Shown here piece after piece: positions 1 through 5,993 of a DNA stretch of 6,081 nucleotides (position 1 is its first letter; each line of letters opens with the position of its first letter). Origin of the DNA: Deltaproteobacteria bacterium (GTDB lineage Bacteria > Desulfobacterota > DSM-4660 > Desulfatiglandales > Desulfatiglandaceae); contig JABGPV010000292.1 of the NCBI GenBank assembly GCA_018644785.1, positions 1-6,081 of the forward strand, written 5' to 3'. The notes below the pieces were generated by a model that had not been told where the DNA came from, did not search any database, and saw only the letters and a list, made by a program, of their open reading frames with translations. The translations under genes and the position numbers were made by a program.

Positions 1-1007
1 AAAAAGCCACTTATGCGGAACATAAGTATGGCCGCATTCGAAAGGGGCTGGGCGTTGCCTGCTTCAGCTATGGCTCAGGCACATACCCGGTTTGTGTGGA
101 GATCGCAGGAACACGTCTGGTCCTGAATCCGGACGGTTCTATCGGCCTCCAGGTGGGCGCGGTTGAGATCGGTCAGGGCTCGGATACGGTGGCGGTTCAG
201 ATGGCGTCTGAAACCATCGGTGTCCCTTGCCATCGGATTCAACTGGCATCCACCCATGACACGGATTTTCTGCCATTCGACACGGGCGCTTACGCCTCCC
301 GGCAGGCCTATGTGCTCAGCAACGCCCTTTCCAGAGCATCACTGGAATTTAAAAGTAAAATACTCCACTATTCCAGTCAAATAACAAATATACCACAAGT
401 AGAACTTGATATTAGAGACGGGATTGTTGTGCGCACCGGCCAGGCGGATGGGGAGGTCATTTCCCTTTCGGAGGTTGCGAGAAACGCCTATTACCACAAG
501 GAACGGGGCGCCCAGATCACAACGGATATTTCACACAAAACCACCACCAACGCCGCATGTTTCGGGTGTACTTTCGTGGATGTCACGGTGGATATTCCCC
601 TGTGCCGGGTTCACATCAATGGTATCGTGAATGTGCACGATTCAGGCGTTATCCTGAATCCGGTTTTGGCCCGGGGACAGGTCGAGGGGGGCATTGCCAT
701 GGGGATTGGCGCAGCGCTCTTCGAGGAATTACAGGTGGATAGGGACACCGGGTATGTTTATAACAGGAGTTTTTCCGACTACAAAATTCCAACGGCTCTC
801 GATATTCCCAACCTCGGATGTGAGTTTGTGGAAACGTTTGAACCCACATCCGGGTATGGCAACAAGGCCCTCGGGGAACCCACTGTGATTTCTCCGCCCC
901 CGGCCATTCGAAATGCTGTTCTGGATGCCACCGGTGTGGCTATTAACGAGCTTCCCCTGACCCCCCAGGTTCTGTTCAAGCATTTTCGCCGTGCGGGTCT
1001 GGTTTGA
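1..1007 (+). CDS. xdhA: Xanthine dehydrogenase molybdenum-binding subunit, C-terminal part
   Basis: This is the C-terminal part of the molybdopterin-binding subunit of a cytoplasmic molybdenum hydroxylase, most like E. coli XdhA, which takes part in oxidation of hypoxanthine and xanthine. The reading frame is open from base 3 and the gene begins outside the window; 334 residues remain of a family length near 750. Seen in the fragment: the VEIGQGSDT cofactor-contact motif near residues 54-62, FDTGAYASRQ at 92-101, a GQVEGGIAMGIG segment, and KALGEP, whose Glu292 corresponds to the catalytic glutamate of the family (Glu1261 in bovine xanthine oxidase). The final ATGVAINELPLTP segment closely resembles the end of E. 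coli XdhA as I remember it. FAD and iron-sulfur subunits are not visible; they could lie upstream, because the next gene is convergent. The family is certain. The substrate is probable, since related subunits act on other purines or aldehydes. Confidence 0.9.
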   Translation, partial: KATYAEHKYGRIRKGLGVACFSYGSGTYPVCVEIAGTRLVLNPDGSIGLQVGAVEIGQGSDTVAVQMASETIGVPCHRIQLASTHDTDFLPFDTGAYASRQAYVLSNALSRASLEFKSKILHYSSQITNIPQVELDIRDGIVVRTGQADGEVISLSEVARNAYYHKERGAQITTDISHKTTTNAACFGCTFVDVTVDIPLCRVHINGIVNVHDSGVILNPVLARGQVEGGIAMGIGAALFEELQVDRDTGYVYNRSFSDYKIPTALDIPNLGCEFVETFEPTSGYGNKALGEPTVISPPPAIRNAVLDATGVAINELPLTPQVLFKHFRRAGLV

Positions 1008-1074
1008 ATTCATAATGCCCAACGGCTCTGAAACCAGACGCTTTTCAGATCAGTGACCATTTAAATGAAAAGCG
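997..1074. terminator. Convergent junction with overlapping inverted repeats, possible bidirectional terminator
   Basis: The 42-bp gap between the convergent xdhA and MarC-family genes, with the two gene ends, holds three perfect inverted repeats. GTCTGGTTT at 997-1005 pairs with AAACCAGAC at 1031-1039. TCTGAAA at 1027-1033 pairs with TTTCAGA at 1043-1049. CGCTTTTCA at 1039-1047 pairs with TGAAAAGCG at 1066-1074. The first stem is followed on the plus strand by GCTTTTC, and the third is followed on the minus strand by TCTGGTTT, so each could act as a weak terminator for the gene that reads into it. Neither has a proper U-tract and the stems are AT-rich, so intrinsic termination is only a possibility. 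Confidence 0.35.
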
Positions 1075-1691
1075 CCCTGGATGCCCACCACCAGGAATTC
1101 AATGGAAAGGGCCAGCAGGATGAGACCCATGACTCGGGTGAGGACCTGTTGGCCCGTATGACCCAGGAACCGCCCGATCTGTTCCGCCAGAGCCATGGCT
1201 ATCCACAGAACGGCGCTCAGCCCTGCGATGATGGCCACAAGAATCAACCGCGATGAAAGGACGTTGCACATTTCCGCATCAATGATGGAAACACTGATGG
1301 CCGCTGGTCCCGCCATCAAAGGAATGGCGAGGGGCACCACGGCGATATTGCTATCCTTGTCCTTGGCCTCCTTATGCTCCTTATCGCTGTAACGCATGCC
1401 TTCTTCTTTTTCTTTGGCGCGGGACATGGAAATGGCCATTAGAAAAATCAAAAGACCTCCGGCGATTCGGAAATCATTGATGGTAATGCCGAAAAAGGAG
1501 AGCACGTGATGACCGCCGAATACGGAGATCATCATGATGATAAAAACCGCGATGGAGCAGGAAAAAGCCACCTTCATTTTTTGCGATTTGTTCATCCCTC
1601 CCGTGAGTCCCAGGAACACGGGAATGAGGACAAAAGGGTTCAGCATGATGAACAAACCCGTGGTTATTTTGATATAATTCGGATCGTGCAT
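1050..1691 (-). CDS. MarC-family integral membrane protein
   Basis: This is a 213-residue polytopic inner-membrane protein of the MarC family (E. coli MarC, YchE and YhgN are members), whose biochemical function is not established. I see six hydrophobic segments, roughly at 7-29, 40-60, 66-90, 118-139, 148-170 and 183-206. The N-terminal LNPFVLIPVFLGLT (17-30) and the central PLAIPLMAGPAAIS (120-133) match the two best-conserved family motifs. A strongly charged K/E/D-rich loop at about 91-115 separates the two three-helix halves. The length is usual for the family. The ATG at 1691 is preceded by AAAGGAG (minus strand, 1703-1709). It lies 53 bp downstream of the radical SAM aminomutase gene on the same strand, so the two are probably co-transcribed. 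The name comes from the mar locus; a role in drug resistance should not be assumed. Confidence 0.9.
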   Translation of the reverse strand: MHDPNYIKITTGLFIMLNPFVLIPVFLGLTGGMNKSQKMKVAFSCSIAVFIIMMISVFGGHHVLSFFGITINDFRIAGGLLIFLMAISMSRAKEKEEGMRYSDKEHKEAKDKDSNIAVVPLAIPLMAGPAAISVSIIDAEMCNVLSSRLILVAIIAGLSAVLWIAMALAEQIGRFLGHTGQQVLTRVMGLILLALSIEFLVVGIQGAFHLNGH

Positions 1692-1744
1692 ACGCCTTCA
1701 ATCTCCTTTCTATTTCAACTGTTCCCTGAGTTTGTCAGCCCGCA

Positions 1745-3538
1745 TCAATAGTAATACCAGATGGTCCGATACAATGATGTGTTTTCACCCATGGCTTTCA
1801 ACCTCTTGAGGTATTTATAAATGGATACATCCGTGTAAACGTAGGTGTTCGCCAAATGCAATTGCTTTTCCCAGGGGTGAAACTCGTAAACCCTTCGACC
1901 ATCGGGCAAAAGCGAAATGACGTCCCGGTGCTGGACGGCCCGCAGGTAGTTTTTCCCCAGACCCGGTACATTGAAAACGATTTCATCGGTGCGGGCTGAT
2001 CCCGGCAGGAGCCGCGCTTCCTCCTGTTGTTCCTGCAGGAGCCGTGGTATGGGCACCCGGTAGTCGTCGGTCTCTTCCTTGCCTTTGGTATTGAACGTGT
2101 AATAGGGCGTAACACCAATGAGGCATAATTTAAGCCGCAAGGCCGCAGCCTCAAATTTACGCGAATTGTAACGGGTGTACACCAGCTGGTTATAGACTTT
2201 GATGCCGTTTCGCAAGAACTTCTGAACGGCGTTCATGCTTTGCGGGGTGATTTCATAGGAATGTTCAAAATGGGAGACAATGAGGATTTCTCTTTTTCCG
2301 GGGGCATGAAACCGACTGATGACACGGATCAATGAATCGGTTATCCGCTGGGGCAGGGTGACCGGGGTGCGGGTTCCGATCCGGATGCGTTCCACGTGTT
2401 CAATGCGCGACAGTTTGCGCAGCATGTACTCAATTTTTGAATTGCTCAACAGCAGGGGATCGCCGCCGGTAATGAGCACTTCCCTGATCTCGGGTGTGTC
2501 GGAAATCCACTGGATGGCTGCGTCCAATTTGTCGCGGGAGAGTGCGGCGCTCGGGGAATAAACGTCCTCGATCTCCCAGTTTCTCTGACAGTAAACGCAT
2601 ATCTGGGGGCAGGTCAGGATCGGTTTTAAAATGACGATCATGGGATATCGTCGGGTAATCCCTTCTATGGGAGACGTATCTCTTTCCAGCATGAAATCCA
2701 TTGAGAGCTCATGCTTTTCCCTCATTTCTTTCAATTTCTTGACATAGTCCAAGGGGGGGATGACCTGCGCGCGAACGGCGGAGTCCCTTTTTTGATCCGA
2801 CTGATAGTCCATGAGCGACAGGTAGTAGGGGGTAATGCCGAAGGGGATTCGATTTTCCCTGGCAAGGGCAACGGCTTCATATTCCTCATCAGTCAGTCTC
2901 ACCAGGGATTTTAATGTTTCCGCCTTCCGTACAATATGCCTGGTTTGCCATTTCCAGTCGTTCCACTCTTGTTCCGTTGCATCAAAATATTTCAGGATTC
3001 TCGATTTATTAGCGCTCCGCCTGCGGATTGCATTGTTGTCCAGGCCGCAGGGGTATTGATCAAGGAGTTTCTGCGCCCCCCTGGCCATCCTGGAAAGATC
3101 GGCCGATCTCAGTTTGGCGGCCTTTTTTCCTTCATGTTTGGTAAAAACCGGGGCTTTATCGGGATAAATACCCGATTTTCCCATGAGTCCTTTAAGCAGA
3201 TGGTCCAGTTCCGCAAAAAAATCAGGCGAGGGTTTCTCAATTTCCTTGTAGTTTTCCATGTAAAGGAGATCACGTATATATCGGAGGAAGCTGTACCCCA
3301 CAAGCCGTTCACTCCGGGGCGACAAGAGGGTTCGAAACACACGAATGGCATCCCGAACCAATATCCATTCAAGGGGTGGGGTTTCATCGTCATAGGTTGT
3401 CACAATCAGGCTGGAAAGGAACTCCCTGATTTTCCCCCTTTGGACATCCAGCGAAGCGCTTGAGAGGAGCGCTTCCTTTAAGGCCGGCGCAGTATCCAGT
3501 ATCCGCAGAAGTTTATTTCGAATTCTTGTTTTTTCCAT
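1745..3538 (-). CDS. Long KamA-family radical SAM/PLP aminomutase, glutamate 2,3-aminomutase-like residues
   Basis: This is a 597-residue radical SAM enzyme of the lysine 2,3-aminomutase (KamA) family, which uses an iron-sulfur cluster, SAM and PLP to move an amino group from C2 to C3. The catalytic part starts near residue 190 (EWNDWKWQ). It contains SPIEGITRRYP, the cluster motif C310-x3-C314-x2-C317, GGDPLLL at 358-364 (SAM binding), and RIGTRTPVTLPQRI. PGLGK at 525-529 carries the PLP lysine, Lys529. Arg319 matches the carboxylate-binding Arg134 of the Clostridium subterminale enzyme. Asp293 and Asp330 of that enzyme, which hold the lysine side-chain amine, correspond here to Lys485 and Asn523, as reported for glutamate 2,3-aminomutase. 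The C-terminal zinc cysteines are absent. The first 185 residues are an extension not found in the roughly 416-residue lysine enzyme, and I do not recognise them. ATG at 3538 has AGGGAG six bases upstream. The family is certain; glutamate as substrate is inference. Confidence 0.88.
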   Translation of the reverse strand: MEKTRIRNKLLRILDTAPALKEALLSSASLDVQRGKIREFLSSLIVTTYDDETPPLEWILVRDAIRVFRTLLSPRSERLVGYSFLRYIRDLLYMENYKEIEKPSPDFFAELDHLLKGLMGKSGIYPDKAPVFTKHEGKKAAKLRSADLSRMARGAQKLLDQYPCGLDNNAIRRRSANKSRILKYFDATEQEWNDWKWQTRHIVRKAETLKSLVRLTDEEYEAVALARENRIPFGITPYYLSLMDYQSDQKRDSAVRAQVIPPLDYVKKLKEMREKHELSMDFMLERDTSPIEGITRRYPMIVILKPILTCPQICVYCQRNWEIEDVYSPSAALSRDKLDAAIQWISDTPEIREVLITGGDPLLLSNSKIEYMLRKLSRIEHVERIRIGTRTPVTLPQRITDSLIRVISRFHAPGKREILIVSHFEHSYEITPQSMNAVQKFLRNGIKVYNQLVYTRYNSRKFEAAALRLKLCLIGVTPYYTFNTKGKEETDDYRVPIPRLLQEQQEEARLLPGSARTDEIVFNVPGLGKNYLRAVQHRDVISLLPDGRRVYEFHPWEKQLHLANTYVYTDVSIYKYLKRLKAMGENTSLYRTIWYYY

Positions 3539-3737
3539 GTCATTCTCCCTGATCGTCGCATTTGGGACTGCAGAGTGGAAATGGGATGGGATCTCTATTC
3601 ATAATCCTTCCAATTTCAATACATTATCTGAAATATGGGAGAAACACAAGACTCATCTTGCAATTTTGACCAAAGATGGCTAGAAAAGCAGGGCGTTCAT
3701 AATAAAATTAAAAGACAGGCAAGAGGGATAAAAAGCC
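3539..3737. promoter_or_regulatory. Divergent intergenic region with candidate promoters and inverted repeats
   Basis: This 199-bp region separates the leftward aminomutase unit from the rightward hisC unit and must hold or adjoin promoters for both. For the rightward unit the best sigma70-like pair I find is TTGCAA at 3658-3663 and TAGAAA at 3681-3686 with a 17-bp spacer. For the leftward unit a GATAAT -10 lies on the minus strand at 3623-3628, with only a weak TTGTGT at 3644-3649 (15-bp spacing). Two inverted repeats lie among these elements. ATTTCA at 3613-3618 pairs with TGAAAT at 3629-3634 around the leftward -10, and extends to CCA/TGG if one base is bulged. CAAGA-CTCA-TCTTG at 3647-3660 touches both -35 candidates. 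They could be operators. All calls are by eye and weak; no riboswitch or leader peptide is evident. Confidence 0.35.
3722..3728 (+). promoter_or_regulatory. Ribosome binding site of hisC
   Basis: AGAGGGA lies nine bases before the ATG at 3738. It supports this start and not the earlier ATG at 3635, which is in a different frame and has no purine-rich site in front of it. Confidence 0.6.
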
Positions 3738-4796
3738 ATGCTGACCCAAAGAATCAAGAGACTCTCACCGTACGTTCCGGGGGAGCAACCCCAGGACAGA
3801 ACCTATATAAAACTTAACACCAATGAAAATCCATATCCGCCCACACCTGAAATCGGGCCTTTCTTGAAATCATTTGAGATTGAACGGTTACGGCTTTATC
3901 CGGACCCCCTGTTTGGAGCCCTCAGGAAGGCGATCTCAAAACGCTTCAATATTGAACCATCACAGGTTTTTGTGGGGAATGGTTCCGATGAGGTGCTGGC
4001 GTTTGCTTTCTATGCATTTTTTGACAGTGCCAGGGGAAAGCTGTTCTTCCCTGAGTTCAGTTACAGTTTCTATCCGGTATACTGTGATTTTTACGGCATT
4101 GAGTACCGGAAGATACCGTTAAACGAGAACTTTGTCATTGAGATCAACGACTATCTGGGCGAGGACCGTTCTTGCGGGATTGTTTTCCCCAATCCCAACG
4201 CCCCGACCGGGATTGTGCTTTCCCTGGCAGAGATAACGGAACTTCTTGAACGATACCCTGAGGACCGGGTGGTGGTCATTGATGAGGCCTATATTGATTT
4301 CGGTGGAGAGAGTGCGGTTCCCCTCATTGGCCGGTTCAAAAATCTCCTGGTCATCAGGACCTTTTCCAAAAGCATGTCCCTTGCGGCCCTGAGACTTGGG
4401 TTTGCCATGGGGCATGAAGATCTGATCAACGCTTTATTTGCGGTGAAGGATTCGTTCAATTCCTACCCAGCAGATCTTATTGCTCAAAAAATCGGGGAAA
4501 TCGCCATCAATGACAGAGACTACTACAACGCCATCACCCAAAAAATCATTCTGAGCAGGGAATCTCTTTCAAAACAGCTTCAAGGTCTTGGCTGGAATGT
4601 GCTGCCCTCCGGCGCCAATTTCATATTTGCAGGGAAGGAAGGGTTGAGCGGCGAAACCATTTACAGACGTCTGAAAGAGGAGGGGATTCTCGTTCGGTAT
4701 TTCAACATTAAGGGCATCAAAAATTTTGTTCGTATTACCATCGGCACGGATGAAGAGATCGAAGCCCTGTTGACATCGATCAGAGCACTTTTTTGA
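3738..4796 (+). CDS. hisC: Histidinol-phosphate aminotransferase-type PLP enzyme
   Basis: This is a 352-residue fold-type I, class II aminotransferase of the HisC family. HisC interconverts histidinol phosphate and imidazole acetol phosphate using glutamate and 2-oxoglutarate in histidine synthesis. Visible features in order: KLNTNENPYPPTP (25-37), LYPDP around Tyr54, VGNGSDE (79-85, PLP phosphate contacts), NPNAPTG (152-158), DEAYIDF from Asp182, which contacts the PLP ring nitrogen, TFSKS with the Schiff-base Lys211, Arg219 in LRLGFA, and the C-terminal VRITIGT with the substrate-carboxylate Arg332. Length is normal and no key residue is missing. It heads a rightward unit with a Cys/Met PLP enzyme 26 bp downstream and a nitrilase after that; no other histidine genes are seen. 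Enzymes of this family also transaminate phenylalanine, tyrosine and other amino acids, so a role in this cluster instead of, or besides, histidine synthesis is possible. Confidence 0.87.
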   Translation: MLTQRIKRLSPYVPGEQPQDRTYIKLNTNENPYPPTPEIGPFLKSFEIERLRLYPDPLFGALRKAISKRFNIEPSQVFVGNGSDEVLAFAFYAFFDSARGKLFFPEFSYSFYPVYCDFYGIEYRKIPLNENFVIEINDYLGEDRSCGIVFPNPNAPTGIVLSLAEITELLERYPEDRVVVIDEAYIDFGGESAVPLIGRFKNLLVIRTFSKSMSLAALRLGFAMGHEDLINALFAVKDSFNSYPADLIAQKIGEIAINDRDYYNAITQKIILSRESLSKQLQGLGWNVLPSGANFIFAGKEGLSGETIYRRLKEEGILVRYFNIKGIKNFVRITIGTDEEIEALLTSIRALF

Positions 4797-4807
4797 AGAA
4801 GAACCGC

Positions 4808-4814
4808 GGGGAGG
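4808..4814 (+). promoter_or_regulatory. Ribosome binding site that sets the start of the Cys/Met PLP gene
   Basis: GGGGAGG ends eight bases before the ATG at 4823. The frame is open further upstream to a TTG at 4793 that overlaps the hisC stop codon, but the ten extra residues look unlike the family N-terminus. The in-frame GTG at 4817 is too close to the site. The ATG at 4823 is therefore preferred. Confidence 0.7.
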
Positions 4815-4822
4815 CAGTGGAT

Positions 4823-5983
4823 ATGAAAAATAATCAGCGGCATCTTGATACCAGGTTGATTCATGCGGGTGAACCGAAGCCGCTGATCAGGGGCGCTGTC
4901 AGCATGCCCATTTTTCAGTCTTCCACATATGCCGCCGAAGGGGAGCCCGGTTATTACAATCTTAAATATATTCGCCTGAACAATACGCCCAATCACGTTG
5001 CCCTTCACCAAAAACTGGCCGCATCGGAAAATGCCGAAAATGCGCTGGTGACAGCCAGCGGCATGGCAGCCATTTCAACCACGCTCCTGACCCTTCTTTC
5101 GACGGGGGATCACCTGCTGGCCCAGGACTGCCTTTATGGCGGCACCCACGATTTCATCACCGAGGATCTGCCGGCATACGGCATTTCCGTCGACTTTATC
5201 GATGGCAGCGCTCCGGCGTCATGGGCGTCGAAATGCCGCCCCAGCACCCGGGCCATACTGGTGGAAACCCTGACAAACCCACTCTTGCAGTTGGCGGATC
5301 TCAAGGCTGTGGTCGAATTTTCCAGGAAAAACGGCATTGTTTCCCTGATTGACAATACCTTTGCCAGTCCGGTGAACTTTCGACCTTCCGAATGGGGCTT
5401 TGATCTCTCCCTTCACAGCGGCACCAAATACCTGAACGGGCACTCGGATATTGTGGCAGGCGCCGTGATCGGGTCTTCAGCCCTGGTTGATCCCATAGCC
5501 CGGAAGCTGGCCCGTCTGGGTGGATCACTGGATCCCCACGCCTGTTTTCTGCTTCACCGGGGCATGAAGACCCTCGGCGTCAGGGTGAGATACCAGAACG
5601 GTAGTGCACTCAAATTGGCGCAATTTCTTGAAAGCCATTCCGCCGTTGAAAAAGTCCACTATCCTGGCCTGAAAAGCCATTCAGGCCATATAAGGGCAGG
5701 GGAATTGCTGGATGGTTTTGGTGGCATGATGAGTTTTGAAGTGAAAGGGGGCGTAAAAGCTGCCAACCGGATCCTGGAAAATGTATCATTGCCCATTTCC
5801 GCCCCAAGCTTAGGCGGTGTGGAGTCACTGATCACGCGTCCCGCAGTCACCTCACACGCCGGAGTTCCCCCCGAGGACCGCCGGACCATGGGCATTTCAG
5901 ACTCCCTGATCCGTCTATCAGTGGGGCTGGAGGCTACGGAAGATCTGATTGAGGATTTTGAACAGGCCCTTTCAAGGGTGTAA
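4823..5983 (+). CDS. Cys/Met metabolism PLP-dependent enzyme (cystathionine gamma-synthase/lyase-like)
   Basis: This is a 386-residue enzyme of the trans-sulfuration family (MetB, MetC, cystathionine gamma-lyase, methionine gamma-lyase), whose members catalyse beta- or gamma-elimination or gamma-replacement on sulfur or O-acyl amino acids. The N-terminus has the family TRLIHAGE pattern. Tyr49-x-Arg51 binds the PLP phosphate of the neighbouring subunit, SGM is at 79-81, and Tyr105 in LYGGT stacks on PLP. Asp177 is in LIDNTFASP and the Schiff-base lysine is Lys202 in SGTKYLNGHSD. The C-terminal SLGGVESL and IRLSVGLE (Arg364) bind the substrate carboxylate. LYGGT has Gly where methionine gamma-lyase has its characteristic Cys, arguing against that activity. 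The usual NPT after Tyr-x-Arg reads NNTPNH, so this may be a divergent subgroup. It lies between the HisC-type gene and a nitrilase gene, 10 bp before the latter. Family certain; substrate not resolved. Confidence 0.85.
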   Translation: MKNNQRHLDTRLIHAGEPKPLIRGAVSMPIFQSSTYAAEGEPGYYNLKYIRLNNTPNHVALHQKLAASENAENALVTASGMAAISTTLLTLLSTGDHLLAQDCLYGGTHDFITEDLPAYGISVDFIDGSAPASWASKCRPSTRAILVETLTNPLLQLADLKAVVEFSRKNGIVSLIDNTFASPVNFRPSEWGFDLSLHSGTKYLNGHSDIVAGAVIGSSALVDPIARKLARLGGSLDPHACFLLHRGMKTLGVRVRYQNGSALKLAQFLESHSAVEKVHYPGLKSHSGHIRAGELLDGFGGMMSFEVKGGVKAANRILENVSLPISAPSLGGVESLITRPAVTSHAGVPPEDRRTMGISDSLIRLSVGLEATEDLIEDFEQALSRV

Positions 5984-5989
5984 AGGAGG
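5983..5989 (+). promoter_or_regulatory. Strong ribosome binding site of the nitrilase gene
   Basis: AAGGAGG overlaps the last base of the preceding TAA stop and stands four bases before the ATG at 5994. This near-perfect Shine-Dalgarno sequence with a short spacer fits efficient translation or coupling to the preceding gene. Confidence 0.7.
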
Positions 5990-5993
5990 AAAA

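Noticed and set aside
729..1022. 97-codon minus-strand open frame across the end of xdhA
   Set aside because: It is antisense to the conserved XdhA C-terminus, with no domain of its own.
2936..3463. 175-codon open frame on the plus strand opposite the aminomutase gene
   Set aside because: It lies fully inside the strongly supported minus-strand gene, has no recognisable domain and no convincing ribosome binding site, and reads as an antisense shadow.
1745..3538. Annotation as classical lysine 2,3-aminomutase or as the EF-P modifying enzyme EpmB
   Set aside because: Both keep an aspartate at the position of Asp293 and are much shorter. Lys485, Asn523 and the long N-terminal extension point to a different subfamily.
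3678..3694. Sigma54-type promoter at TGGC followed by GC
   Set aside because: The required GG-N10-GC spacing is not met.
3666..3703. TTGACC at 3666-3671 with CATAAT at 3698-3703 as the hisC promoter
   Set aside because: The hexamers are individually good but separated by 26 bp, too far for a sigma70 promoter.
3635..3817. 60-codon plus-strand open frame beginning in the divergent intergenic region
   Set aside because: It overlaps the first 80 bases of hisC in another frame, lacks a ribosome binding site and has a sequence without family features. A leader peptide role was considered, but no histidine run or attenuator is visible.
4793..4822. Upstream TTG start adding ten residues to the Cys/Met PLP enzyme
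   Set aside because: The GGGGAGG site at 4808-4814 would fall inside the coding region, and the ATG at 4823 is correctly spaced from it and gives the usual family N-terminus.
4823..5983. Methionine gamma-lyase
   Set aside because: The characteristic Cys next to the PLP-stacking tyrosine is Gly here (LYGGT).
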